A stretch of 34,824 nucleotides of DNA from Pseudomonadota bacterium (GTDB taxonomy: Bacteria; Pseudomonadota; Gammaproteobacteria; Xanthomonadales; Rhodanobacteraceae): contig JAJYQO010000020.1 in NCBI GenBank assembly GCA_021794575.1, positions 1-34,824 on the forward strand. The letters are read 5' to 3'. Shown here in pieces: positions 6,798 to 20,853 of the stretch; the first letter of the stretch is position 1; each line of letters opens with the position of its first letter. Made by a program: the position numbers and the translations under genes. The notes beneath the pieces were generated by a model, which saw only the letters and a list, made by a program, of their open reading frames with translations, was not told the DNA's origin and did not search any database.

Positions 6798-8167
6798 GCC
6801 GTACACCCCTTTTTGTCCTTCTGGCCGCGGCCCTGGGCGTCGCCGCAGCCGCCGGTTATGTCCTGGGAACGCGTAGTCACGGCAGTGCCGCGCCACCGTC
6901 CGGTGCCAAACCTGCGCGCAAGGTGCTGTACTGGTACGACCCGATGCAGCCGGCCACGCACTTCGATCATCCGGGTCCCTCGCCGCAGATGCCGGGCATG
7001 CAACTGGTACCGAAGTACGCTGGCTCCGCGGGCAGCGGCGAGACGGTGCGCATCAGTCCGCGCATCGAACAGAACCTGGGCATGCGCACCAGTGTCATCC
7101 GTGTCGGTGTGTTGCACCGGGAGTTGCGCGTGCCGGGCGTTCTGGCCTGGGATCGCCGCCGCTCGGTGGTGGTCAGCGCACGCACCGACGGCATCCTGTC
7201 CCGCCTGTTCGTGCGTGCGCCCTTCGACCGCGTGCGCGCCGGCCAGCCGCTGGCGGAGCTGTTGGCGCCGGCGTGGATGTCCGCTGTCGCCGAGTATCGC
7301 GCGCTCGAGCATGCGCAATCGACTGCTGCGCGGGCGTTGCGTTCCGCTGCGCTACAACGTCTGCGCGTGCTGGGCATGAGTCCGGAAGAGATCCGTTCCG
7401 CGCGTGCCGGTACCGGCGGCGGCATCGTGCTGCGCGCGCCGGTCTCCGGCGTGGTCAGCGCGCTGGATGTGCGTCAGGGCCAGCAGGTGGCCGCCGGCAC
7501 CACATTGTTGCGCATCGACGACCTCGCTCGGCTGTGGCTGGATGCCGCGATCCCGCAGGCCGAGGTGGCCGGCATCGGCGCCGGCACCCCGGTCACCATC
7601 GAAGTCGACGTGTTTCCCGGGCGCATCTTTGCCGGTCATGTCGAGGCTTTACTGCCCGAGGTCGATGCGCGCACCCGCACCGAAACGGCGCGCATCGCGC
7701 TGGACAACCCCGACGGCCTGCTGGCACCCGGCATGTACGCCATGGTGCGGTTGGCGATCGCAGGCACCACCCCGCATCCGCTGGTGCCGGATGAGGCCTT
7801 GATCAGCACCGGCGTGCAGAACCGGGTGATCCTCGATCTCGGCGATGGCCGCATGGCGCCGCGCGCGGTGCGCATCGGCCGTTCCGCCGGCGGTTACACC
7901 GAAGTGCTGGCGGGGCTCTCCGGCGGCGAGCGCGTGGTCACCTCGGGCCAGTTCCTGATCGATTCCGAGGCCGACCTCGATGGCGCATTGCAGCGGCTGA
8001 CCACGCCGCCCGCGCCGCGCTCGTCGGCCGCACCTGCCGTAGCCGCGTCGCGCCCAACACCCCTCTCTCCCCAAGGGAGGGGCAGGGGTGAGGGTCCGCC
8101 GCAGACCAAGCCTTCGCCCATGTCCGGCATGGCCATGCCGGCTTCCAGCGGAGGGCGCGCGCCATGA
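6794..8167 (+). CDS. cusB: RND periplasmic adaptor of copper/silver efflux (CusB-like)
   Basis: The protein has 457 residues with an N-terminal membrane helix (6-25). A short heavy-metal-binding domain (about 43-75) carries YWYDPMQP and the Met pair MPGM, resembling the CusB N-terminal domain that takes Cu(I) by methionines. Adaptor blocks follow: the lipoyl/hairpin parts with VVSARTDGILSRLFVRAPFDRV, APVSGVVSALDVRQGQQV, and the beta-barrel/membrane-proximal part up to SGGERVVTSGQFLIDSEADL (about 390). The C-terminal tail is unusual: residues about 421-435 (PLSPQGRGRGEG) are encoded by a dispersed hairpin repeat at 8058-8090. A Met-rich end (MSGMAMPASS) follows. Both ends overlap neighbours by ATGA. 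Confidence 0.92.
   Translation: MSRTPLFVLLAAALGVAAAAGYVLGTRSHGSAAPPSGAKPARKVLYWYDPMQPATHFDHPGPSPQMPGMQLVPKYAGSAGSGETVRISPRIEQNLGMRTSVIRVGVLHRELRVPGVLAWDRRRSVVVSARTDGILSRLFVRAPFDRVRAGQPLAELLAPAWMSAVAEYRALEHAQSTAARALRSAALQRLRVLGMSPEEIRSARAGTGGGIVLRAPVSGVVSALDVRQGQQVAAGTTLLRIDDLARLWLDAAIPQAEVAGIGAGTPVTIEVDVFPGRIFAGHVEALLPEVDARTRTETARIALDNPDGLLAPGMYAMVRLAIAGTTPHPLVPDEALISTGVQNRVILDLGDGRMAPRAVRIGRSAGGYTEVLAGLSGGERVVTSGQFLIDSEADLDGALQRLTTPPAPRSSAAPAVAASRPTPLSPQGRGRGEGPPQTKPSPMSGMAMPASSGGRAP
8058..8090 (+). repeat. Hairpin repeat inserted in frame in the cusB tail
   Basis: CACCCCT (8058-8064) and AGGGGTG (8084-8090) are perfect inverted copies, with a further CTCCC/GGGAG inner stem around CCAAG. 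Sequences of this type (CCCCTCTCCCC...AAGGGGAGGGG) are familiar dispersed intergenic repeats in high-GC proteobacteria. Here the copy is translated and leaves the frame intact. Confidence 0.5.
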
Positions 8168-11100
8168 TCGCCGCCCTGATCCGCCTCGCGATCCGCAACC
8201 GCTTCCTGGTGTTGATCGGCGCGCTGCTGCTCGCCGGATGGGGGGCGTGGGCTGCGCTGCACATGCCGCTCGATGCCTTGCCCGATCTCTCCGACACGCA
8301 AGTGATCCTGAATACGAGTTGGCCCGGAGAGCCGCCGAAAGTCGTGGAGGACCAACTCACCTATCCGCTGGCGACCACCATGCTCTCGGTGCCGGGTGTC
8401 AAGTCCGTCCGTGCCTACTCGTCATTCGGCTACTCGCTGGTTTACGTGATCTTCCACAGCGGCACCAACCTGTACGAGGCACGTTCGCAGGTGCTCGTGT
8501 ACCTGAGCCAGGCGCGCGCCAAGCTGCCCCCCGGGGTGTCGCCGGCGATGGGACCCGCCGCCACCGGACTGGGCTGGGTCTACGAGTACGCGCTGGTCGA
8601 CCGCGATGGCACGATGGATCTCGGCCAGTTGCGCGCGCTGCAGGACTGGTACCTGCGTTATCAGCTGAAGACCGTGCCGGGCGTGGCCGAGGTGGCCAGC
8701 ATCGGCGGCATGCAGCGCGCCTGGCAGATCGTGGTCGATCCGGTGAAGCTGGCCGCCTACGGCCTGACGCTGGAACAGGTGCGGCAGGCGGTCGCCGCCG
8801 CCAACGGCGCCACCGGCGGTTCGGTGATCTCGCAGGGCGAGGCCGACCTGATGGTGCAGAGCATCGGCTATCTGCACAGTCGCGAGGATTTCGACCGCAT
8901 TCCGCTGGCCACCGGGCCGGGTGGCGTGCTGGTGCGGTTGCGCGATGTGGCGGTGGTGCGCCGCGGTCCCACGCTGCGCAACGGCATCGCTGATCTGAAC
9001 GGGCAGGGCGAAGTGGTCGGTGGCGTGGTCATTTTGCGTTCGGGCCAGAATGCGTTGCAGACCATCGAGGCGGTCAAGGCGCGGCTGGCGGAGTTGCGGC
9101 GCAGCCTGCCCAAGGGCGTTGCGATCGTGCCGACTTACGATCGCTCGCAATTGATCCTGGAGGCCGTGCACAACCTGCGCGAGAAGCTGCTGGAGGAATT
9201 TCTGGTGGTGGCGGCGGTGTGCGCGCTGTTCCTCTGGCATCTGCGTTCTTCGCTGGTGGCGGTGGTCACTCTGCCGCTGGGCATGTTGGCCGCCTTCATC
9301 GTGATGTACTACCAGGGCGTCAGCGCCAACCTGATGTCGCTGGGCGGCATCGCCATCGCCATCGGCGCGATGGTGGACGCGGCGGTGGTGATGATCGAGA
9401 ACGCACACAAGCATCTCGAGCACTGGCGCGCGGCGCAGGGTCGTGACCCCGATGGTATGGAACGCTGGGACGTCATCGCCGAGGCGGCCGCCGAGGTGGG
9501 GCCGGCGCTGTTCGTCAGTCTGCTGGTGATCGCGCTCTCGTTCGTGCCGGTGTTCGCGCTGCAGGGGGAGGAAGGCCGGCTGTTCTCGCCGCTGGCCTTC
9601 ACCAAGACTTACGCCATGGCCGCTGCCGCCGCGCTGGCGGTGACGCTGATCCCGGTGCTGATGGGTTATCTGATACGCGGCAAGATCCGTCCCGAGGGCG
9701 AGAATCCGCTCAACCGCGCTCTGATCCGCGGGTACCGGCCGCTGCTGCACGGTGCATTGCGGCGCACCTGGGCGGTGCTGCTGGGTGTGGCGCTGGTGCT
9801 GGTGGCCAGCGCATGGCCGCTGCTGCATCTCGGCAGCGAGTTCATGCCGCCGCTCAACGAGGGCACCTTGCTGTATATGCCGACCGCGCTGCCGGGACTG
9901 TCTTACGGCAAGGCCGCGCAACTGCTGCAGCAGACCGATCGTCTGTTGAAGACGGTGCCGGAGGTGGCGACGGTGTTCGGCAAGGCCGGCCGCGCGCACA
10001 CCGCCACCGACCCCGCGCCGATCAACATGTTCGAGACCACCATCGCCTTCAAGCCGCGCAGCGAGTGGCCGCCGGGCATGACCATGGCCAAGGTGCAGGC
10101 GCAATTGCAGGACGCCGTGCGCGGCATCCCCGGGCTGACGCCGCTGTTCGTGCCGCCCATCGCCAACCGGGTGTCGATGCAGTCGACCGGCATCAAGAGC
10201 CCGATCGGCATCAAGGTGCTGGGCCCCGATCCCGCCGTGCTGCAGCATCTCTCCAACGCGATCGTGCGCGTCGCGCAGCGGGTGCGCGGGGTCAGTTCGG
10301 CGGCCGCCGACCAGAGCAACGGCGGCCGCTACCTGGACGTGCGCATCCGCCCCGACGCGGCGGCGCGCTACGGCCTGACCCAGGCCGACCTGCAGACCAT
10401 CATCGCCACCGCGGTGGGTGGCGATCCCATCGGCGAGACCGTGCAGGGCCGCGAGCGCTTTCCGATCGTGCTGCGCTATCCGCGCGATCAGCGGCAGAGC
10501 GCCTCGGCGCTGCGCCACCTGCTGATCGTCGCACCGGATGGCGCACAGTTGCCGCTGGAGGCCGTGGCCACGGTGTCAGTGACCGGCGGCCCGGCGATGC
10601 TGACCAGCGAGGATGGCCAACTGGCCAACTACGTCTACATCGACAGCACGAGCGGCAATCTGGGCGGCGTGGTGGCGCGCCTGCAGGACGCGATCCACCG
10701 GGAGGTGGCGCTGCCGCCGGGCTACACGCTGGAGTGGTCCGGCCAGTACGCGTTCCTCGAGCGTGCCGTGCAGCGGCTGAAGACCATCGTGCCGCTGACG
10801 CTGCTGATCATTTTCGTGCTGATCTGGAGCGTGTTCCGGCGCGTGCCGGAGGCCTTGCTGATCATGCTGACGCTGCCGTTCGCGCTGGTGGGCGGCATCT
10901 GGCTGGTGTGGCTGCTGGGGCACCCGGTGTCGGTAGCGACCATGGTCGGGTTCATCGCGCTGGCGGGCGTGACCTCCGAGCTGGGCGTGGTGATGTTGCT
11001 GTACCTGCGCAATGCGTGGCAGCAACGCGTGGCGGCGGGCAGTGCCGATGAGGCGGCGCTGGATGAAGCGATCGACGCCGGCGCCGTGCTGCGCGTGCGG

Positions 11101-11331
11101 CCGATCGCCATGACCGTGGCGGTGATCCTGGCCGGTCTGCTGCCGATCATGTTCGGCCACGGCGCGGGCTCCGAGGTGATGCGCAGCATCGCCGCGCCGA
11201 TGGTCGGCGGCATGATCACCGCGCCGCTGCTGTCGATGCTGGTGATCCCGGTGGGCTACCGGCTGCTGGAGCGCCGCCGCCTGCGCGCCGGGCGGCTGGA
11301 CGCGGCGCCGGACCCGCAGGCGGCGCGATGA
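8164..11331 (+). CDS. cusA: Cu(I)/Ag(I) RND efflux pump CusA
   Basis: The protein has 1055 residues, the usual length of heavy-metal RND permeases. The three methionines of the periplasmic Cu(I)/Ag(I) site of E. coli CusA (573, 623, 672) are matched by M572 (LLYMPTALPG), M622 (PINMFETT) and M672 (VSMQSTGIKSPIG). The proton-relay helix shows GAMVDAAVVMIEN, the form found in the copper/silver subgroup. The pump moves periplasmic and possibly cytoplasmic Cu(I) or Ag(I) through CusB and CusC to the outside, driven by protons. Twelve membrane helices are expected, with visible groups at about 12-30, 340-540 and 870-1040. It begins inside cusB (ATGA). Confidence 0.96.
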   Translation: MIAALIRLAIRNRFLVLIGALLLAGWGAWAALHMPLDALPDLSDTQVILNTSWPGEPPKVVEDQLTYPLATTMLSVPGVKSVRAYSSFGYSLVYVIFHSGTNLYEARSQVLVYLSQARAKLPPGVSPAMGPAATGLGWVYEYALVDRDGTMDLGQLRALQDWYLRYQLKTVPGVAEVASIGGMQRAWQIVVDPVKLAAYGLTLEQVRQAVAAANGATGGSVISQGEADLMVQSIGYLHSREDFDRIPLATGPGGVLVRLRDVAVVRRGPTLRNGIADLNGQGEVVGGVVILRSGQNALQTIEAVKARLAELRRSLPKGVAIVPTYDRSQLILEAVHNLREKLLEEFLVVAAVCALFLWHLRSSLVAVVTLPLGMLAAFIVMYYQGVSANLMSLGGIAIAIGAMVDAAVVMIENAHKHLEHWRAAQGRDPDGMERWDVIAEAAAEVGPALFVSLLVIALSFVPVFALQGEEGRLFSPLAFTKTYAMAAAAALAVTLIPVLMGYLIRGKIRPEGENPLNRALIRGYRPLLHGALRRTWAVLLGVALVLVASAWPLLHLGSEFMPPLNEGTLLYMPTALPGLSYGKAAQLLQQTDRLLKTVPEVATVFGKAGRAHTATDPAPINMFETTIAFKPRSEWPPGMTMAKVQAQLQDAVRGIPGLTPLFVPPIANRVSMQSTGIKSPIGIKVLGPDPAVLQHLSNAIVRVAQRVRGVSSAAADQSNGGRYLDVRIRPDAAARYGLTQADLQTIIATAVGGDPIGETVQGRERFPIVLRYPRDQRQSASALRHLLIVAPDGAQLPLEAVATVSVTGGPAMLTSEDGQLANYVYIDSTSGNLGGVVARLQDAIHREVALPPGYTLEWSGQYAFLERAVQRLKTIVPLTLLIIFVLIWSVFRRVPEALLIMLTLPFALVGGIWLVWLLGHPVSVATMVGFIALAGVTSELGVVMLLYLRNAWQQRVAAGSADEAALDEAIDAGAVLRVRPIAMTVAVILAGLLPIMFGHGAGSEVMRSIAAPMVGGMITAPLLSMLVIPVGYRLLERRRLRAGRLDAAPDPQAAR

Positions 11332-11516
11332 GCACACCGGGTACCGCCGCGGCGGGCTCAGCCGCAGCAGGCTCCGGGCCGCCCGCCCGCGGCCTGCAGC
11401 GGCGGGCAGGGCACACCGCCGCATTCGCAATACACGCAGCACGGCGAGCATGCACCGCGTCCCCTGCCGGGCGCGGTGCGCCGGCGATGGTGCGGGCGCG
11501 CGTTCGACGGTCGGGC
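11332..11516. other. Gap between cusA and merR without a supported gene
   Basis: An ATGA at 11328 opens a frame of 154 codons to 11792, but most of it lies antisense to merR and its composition (Ala, Arg, Gly) is low-complexity. In another frame a short peptide-like stretch (GTPPHSQYTQHGEHAPRP) has no start codon. It may be debris of a small gene after cusA. I see no promoter or clear terminator. Confidence 0.3.
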
Positions 11517-11927
11517 CTACTCGGGATGGACGGCCGCGCCGCTCGACAGCGCATCGATCAGCGGGCAGCGCATCCGTCCGCGGCTGCGCCGGCATTGCGA
11601 CACCAGTCCGGCCAGCACGCGCTCGATGCGGCGCAGTCGCGCCAGACGCACGCGCACGTCTTTCAGCCGGTCTGCTGCGAGAGCGGACGCCTCCGTGCAG
11701 TGGCGGCCATCATCCAGCGCCAGCAGTTCGCCTACTTCGTCGAGCGAAAAGCCCAGCGACTGGCACTGCCGGATGAAGTGCAGGCGGCGTAACGCCTCCT
11801 CGCCGTAGCGGCGCACGCCGCCCAGCGGCCGCGGCGGCTCGGCCAGCAAGCCGCGCCGCTGGTAGTAACGCACGGTTTCGACGTTGACGCCGGCGTTCCG
11901 GGCCAGCGTGCCGATGGTCGATGACAT
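11517..11927 (-). CDS. merR: Mercury-responsive regulator MerR
   Basis: The protein has 136 residues. The N-terminal winged helix (TIGTLARNAGVNVETVRYYQRRGLL) and the long dimerisation helix are typical. The three Hg(II) ligands of Tn501 MerR (Cys 82, 117, 126) are matched by C77, C112 and C121, with identical spacings of 35 and 9. It represses and, with Hg(II), activates the divergent mer promoter. Its GGAG ribosome site on the minus strand is the complement of the -35 element of the merT promoter (TTGACTCC), so the regulator start and the target promoter are interlocked. The C-terminus (SSGAAVHPE) is normal in length. Confidence 0.95.
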   Translation of the reverse strand: MSSTIGTLARNAGVNVETVRYYQRRGLLAEPPRPLGGVRRYGEEALRRLHFIRQCQSLGFSLDEVGELLALDDGRHCTEASALAADRLKDVRVRLARLRRIERVLAGLVSQCRRSRGRMRCPLIDALSSGAAVHPE

Positions 11928-11930
11928 GGC

Positions 11931-11967
11931 TTGACTCCGTACCCAGGTACGTCCGGAAGCTTAACGA
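11931..11967 (+). promoter_or_regulatory. mer operator/promoter
   Basis: TTGACT at 11931-11936 followed by CCGTAC matches the start of the classical mer promoter. A perfect dyad GTACC-CA-GGTAC lies at 11939-11950. The -10 element is not obvious. With the usual 19-20 bp spacer it would be GAAGCT or AAGCTT; the more A/T-rich TTAACGAT begins four to six bases further down. The operator is well supported, the -10 is not. Confidence 0.65.
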
Positions 11968-11994
11968 TGTGATCCTTGCGATGCGCGGTGAAGC

Positions 11995-12363
11995 ATGAAT
12001 ACGACCACACGGAAAGAATCCATCGCCGCGCGCGCCGGCGCTCTGGCGTTGGGTGGCCTGGCTGCCATTCTGGCCTCGACCTGCTGCCTGGGTCCGCTGC
12101 TGTTGGTCGGCCTGGGCGTCAGCGGCGCCTGGATCGGCAATCTGACCGCGCTGGAGCCTTACCGCCCCTTCTTCGTCGGCGCAGCGCTACTGGCGCTGGC
12201 GTTCGCCTATCGGCGCATCTTCCGGCGCGCGCGGGCCTGTGCGCCGGGCGAGGTCTGCGCACTGCCGCCGGTGCGCAGCGCCTACAAGCTGATCTTCTGG
12301 GTGGTGATCGTGCTGGTGCTGGTCGCCCTGCTGTTTCCCTATGTTCTGCCCCTGTTTTACTGA
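11995..12363 (+). CDS. merT: Mercuric transport protein MerT
   Basis: The protein is a 122-residue inner-membrane protein with three predicted helices (about 13-35, 58-73, 95-118). The membrane-embedded Cys pair C30-C31 (STCCLGP) and the cytoplasmic pair C82/C88 (CAPGEVC) are the Hg(II) relay of MerT. It accepts Hg(II) from MerP and passes it to the cytoplasm and MerA. It is the first gene of the mer operon and begins 28 bases after the operator region. The ribosome site is weak (GGTGAAGC). Confidence 0.95.
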   Translation: MNTTTRKESIAARAGALALGGLAAILASTCCLGPLLLVGLGVSGAWIGNLTALEPYRPFFVGAALLALAFAYRRIFRRARACAPGEVCALPPVRSAYKLIFWVVIVLVLVALLFPYVLPLFY

Positions 12364-12376
12364 CCGGAGTGAAGCC

Positions 12377-14798
<2,422 letters not shown>

Positions 14799-14934
14799 AG
14801 CACAGCGTCGACGGCTCTGGCTCCGGCCCGGCCGGTGGCATACAGCCGATCGCTGGCAGACGGAGGATCGGCGGCGGGCCGATCGAGGGATGCGGCGATG
14901 TGACGCTGGCGAGCGGAGCGATGCCGGGCCGTCC

Positions 14935-14966
14935 TTGACTCTGGACCTAGCTCCATGGTCTAGGCT
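14935..14966 (+). promoter_or_regulatory. MerR-type promoter of the copper regulator/ATPase operon
   Basis: TTGACT (14935-14940) and TAGGCT (14961-14966) are separated by exactly 20 bp, the overlong spacer that MerR-family activators correct by twisting DNA. Within it, CTGGACC and GGTCTAG form a dyad (arms 14941-14947 and 14957-14963, one mismatch). The regulator's ATG (14973) is only six bases after the -10, so the transcript would be leaderless or nearly so. Confidence 0.75.
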
Positions 14967-14972
14967 TGCGTC

Positions 14973-15409
14973 ATGACCCCATCTGCCAGTCCGCTTGCCG
15001 CCGCGCCGCACCTGACCATCGGTCGCGTCGCGCGCGCCGCGGGCATCGCCATCGACACCATCCGCTACTACGAGCGCGAGGGTCTGCTGCCGGAGCCCGA
15101 GCGGCGCCTGTCGGGCTATCGCGACTACACGCCGGACGCGGTCACGCGGCTGCGCTTCATCCGCCGCGCCAAGGAGCTTGGCTTCACCCTGCCGGAAATC
15201 CGCGAACTGCTGGCGCTGTCCGTCGACCGCGAGCGCGGAGTGCGCGGTGTCAAGGCACGCGCGCAGGCACGGCTGGCGGAGGTCGAGCGCCGCATCCGCG
15301 AGCTGAAGCGCGTACAGCGCGGATTGAAGAACCTGATCGACGCCTGTCCGGGTCATGGCGCGCCGGAGCGCTGCCCGATCCTGACCGCCCTCAGCCGCGA
15401 GGAATCGCC

Positions 15410-15413
<4 letters not shown>
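14973..15413 (+). CDS. CueR-like copper-responsive MerR-family regulator
   Basis: The protein has 146 residues. It has a MerR winged helix ([26 protein letters not shown]), a dimerisation helix, and a metal loop C125-PGHGAPER-C134. CueR has CPGDDSADC, with seven residues between the cysteines; here there are eight. The position of the CueR Ser77 (Cys in Zn/Cd/Hg sensors) is Val here, so a divalent-metal site is unlikely and Cu(I)/Ag(I)/Au(I) sensing is the best guess. The overlap with the ATPase gene (ATGA) and its own MerR-type promoter suggest autoregulation. No ribosome site is visible before ATG 14973. Substrate choice is inference. Confidence 0.88.
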
Positions 15414-17883
<2,470 letters not shown>

Positions 17884-17893
<10 letters not shown>

Positions 17894-17985
17894 GCGCAGC
17901 GAAGGGCCTTTTGGGCTGCAAGGCTTCGGTGTGCGAGGCGTCTCCGAGTGCCGGGTCCTTCGGCCTGCGGCCTCTGCGACCGGGT
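17884..17985 (+). repeat. Dispersed CCCTGAGCGCAGCGAAGGG-type repeat, overlapping the ATPase stop
   Basis: GTCACCCTGAGCGCAGCGAAGGGCC begins at 17884 and supplies the ATPase stop codon. A degraded inverse arm (GGGTCCTTCGGCCTGCGG) follows at about 17956-17975. This pair is a common intergenic repeat in proteobacterial genomes and is often mistaken for small genes. Confidence 0.5.
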
Positions 17986-18197
17986 GGTTGCGGACGCCAT
18001 GACCGCGGCTGCAAAGGCACGCGGCCACGCTGTCTCGCCGTCCGTCTCATACCCAGTTCGCGATCAAGACACGAAAACCGCGTAGTCCGGATGCGACGCA
18101 GCGAAATCCGGGAATGAGGCTGCATCGAGCCCCGGATTCCGCCCCCGCTGGGGCTGCATCCGGGCTACCCATCGTATCGATTGAACGCAACTGGGTA
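17894..18197. other. Gene-free stretch with repeats
   Basis: No credible gene is visible. The stretch holds the repeat just described, a REP-like hairpin at 18082-18167, and an outer inverted pair (ATACCCAGTT at 18049-18058, AACTGGGTAT at 18189-18198) that encloses the hairpin. The right outer arm touches the stop codon of the porin fragment. Confidence 0.55.
18082..18167. repeat. REP-like inverted repeat
   Basis: GTAGTCCGGATGC (18082-18094) pairs with GCATCCGGGCTAC (18155-18167) with one mismatch. An inner pair, AATCCGGG (18105-18112) and CCCGGATT (18131-18138), is perfect. The GTAGCCCGGAT core is typical of REP elements of xanthomonads and pseudomonads. It may also end convergent transcripts from the ATPase and the porin fragment. 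Confidence 0.6.
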
Positions 18198-19497
<1,300 letters not shown>

Positions 19498-19801
19498 CGC
19501 AAGGAGCGTGCGTGCATGACAACTTTCCATCGCCCAAGCGAGTGCGCCGATAGCGCGCCTATTGCTGCAATGCGCACGCCATCTGCGATGTCGGTCCCCT
19601 TCATCGGCTAGCGGATCCTATTCCTCGCTGCCGCTGCGGCGGGCATGGTGGCCTCATGATTCCGCCCTATCGCCGTCAGATCGCCACGGCCATGCAGCCT
19701 GTGCAGAGCCTCCTCGCGCGATCTCAATGCGCGGCTACGTAACCCTCCTTGGCACCGCGTGAGGCCAGCACACCCATGGCTACGTCCTCGCCAATTCGAT
19801 A
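19498..19801. other. Gene-free stretch after the merA fragment
   Basis: Only short open frames occur, for example 31 codons from ATG 19516, none of which I recognise. A small inverted pair (GATAT at 19798-19802, ATATC at 19812-19816) straddles the end of the sigma-factor gene. I see no tRNA, att-like sequence or terminator with a T-run. Confidence 0.4.
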
Positions 19802-20413
19802 TTACACACCGATATCTTCACTTGAGTCGGTATGTATTTCGCGCGCCGGCAAATCCGCGAGCGTCTGAGCCAGACTCCTCTTCGCGCGCCGGATGCGCAT
19901 CTCGATCGCCTTGGTGGTCGTCCCGAGCTGCTCGGCCGCCTGCTGCTGGGTCAGGCCGCTGACGATGGTCAGCAGCAGCGGTTCCTTGTACTGCTTTGGC
20001 AGGGCGGCGATGGCCTGATCGAGGCGGCGCAGCCGCTGCTCCTCGTCGGCGCCCGACTGCTCCGGCGCATCCAGCCCCGCTTCTTCCGCCGACTCGGAGC
20101 CGAAGGAGAGCAACATCAGGAACCGGCGGCGTACCGCTTGCCGCCTGCCATGATCGCGGCACTTGTTGAGGGCGATCGCGCGCAACCAGAACGCGAAGGA
20201 CTGTCGGCTGTCGTAGCGTTCCAGGGCCAGCCACGCGGACACGAATGCGTCCTGAACGATGTCGTAAGCGTCGTCCGGGTTGCCGACATACCGGCGCACG
20301 AACCGGTACAGCGGCCCCTCCTGTTGTCGGACCAGTTGATCGAAGGCTGCGCGCCTTCCCGCCCGGGCGGCCGCCGCGAGCTGCCGCTCCTCCTCGTCCT
20401 GGCCGTCGGTCAT
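19802..20413 (-). CDS. ECF sigma factor, CnrH-like
   Basis: The protein has 203 residues. Sigma region 2 is at about 24-95 (AFDQLVRQQEGPLYRFVRRYVGNPDDAYDIVQDAFVSAWLAL). Region 4 is at about 130-185 (AIAALPKQYKEPLLLTIVSGLTQQQAAEQLGTTTKAIEMRIRRAKRSL). There is no region 3, as in ECF factors. It overlaps the sensor gene by ATGA and is last in the three-gene minus-strand operon. Organisation with a single-helix anti-sigma protein and a CnrX-type sensor matches the CnrYXH system of Cupriavidus metallidurans, where metal binding frees the sigma factor. Targets are likely the divergent RND operon and its own operon. Confidence 0.92.
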   Translation of the reverse strand: MTDGQDEEERQLAAAARAGRRAAFDQLVRQQEGPLYRFVRRYVGNPDDAYDIVQDAFVSAWLALERYDSRQSFAFWLRAIALNKCRDHGRRQAVRRRFLMLLSFGSESAEEAGLDAPEQSGADEEQRLRRLDQAIAALPKQYKEPLLLTIVSGLTQQQAAEQLGTTTKAIEMRIRRAKRSLAQTLADLPAREIHTDSSEDIGV

Positions 20414-20853
20414 CGCCGATCCGAGTCGAGCGCTGCGGCGACCGTCTTATCGAACTTCGCTGCCTGCGCCGGCGTCAGCACCGCGCGCATGGCGAGCAGA
20501 TGCTTGACCGTGGCGACCTGTAGCGCCTTCATGGCTACATGGAAAGCGTCGATCGCCTGTTCGTCCTGGGGCCCGTACTCGTGACTGGCGAGAAGGGCGG
20601 TGGCGAGCTCGCGGTTGGCCTGGCGCGCCTGAGCCTCCAGTATTTTGCGGCGTGCGTCGTAACGGGTCTCCAGCGTCGCGAACTGCCGCTCTTGATCGGC
20701 GGTCAGATGAAGCTCATGGTGCAGGAGTCGATTGAGGCTCGTCGGTGAGCGGCTCGCCGCCAATCCGTAATGGACCCCAAGCCAGCCGCCCGCTCCCGCG
20801 GCGAGGATCGTAAGCGCCAGCATCGCCAGCGCCGTGCGCATGATGGCTGTCAT
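20410..20853 (-). CDS. Periplasmic metal sensor, CnrX-like
   Basis: The protein has 147 residues with a membrane anchor (about 6-27) and a helical periplasmic domain of the heavy-metal-resistance (CnrX/ZraP-related) type. Against my memory of CnrX (ligands H42, H46, E63, H119, M123), the matching residues here are N41, H45, E62, H118 and M122. So four of five ligands are kept at a constant offset, and an extra His (H46) sits next to H45. LLHHELHLTADQERQFATLE and ATVKHLLAMRAVLTP are the aligned blocks. It would bind a divalent metal and signal to the anti-sigma protein. The missing first ligand may shift metal preference. Confidence 0.82.
   Translation of the reverse strand: MTAIMRTALAMLALTILAAGAGGWLGVHYGLAASRSPTSLNRLLHHELHLTADQERQFATLETRYDARRKILEAQARQANRELATALLASHEYGPQDEQAIDAFHVAMKALQVATVKHLLAMRAVLTPAQAAKFDKTVAAALDSDRR

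Noticed and set aside
8422..10518. 698-codon minus-strand frame opposite cusA
   Set aside because: Antisense to a gene with complete conserved motifs; the translation is Gln/His/Arg-rich with no recognisable domain.
14848..14880. GCCGATC/GATCGGC inverted pair after merA as terminator
   Set aside because: Only a 7-bp stem with a long loop and no T-run; not enough to call a terminator.
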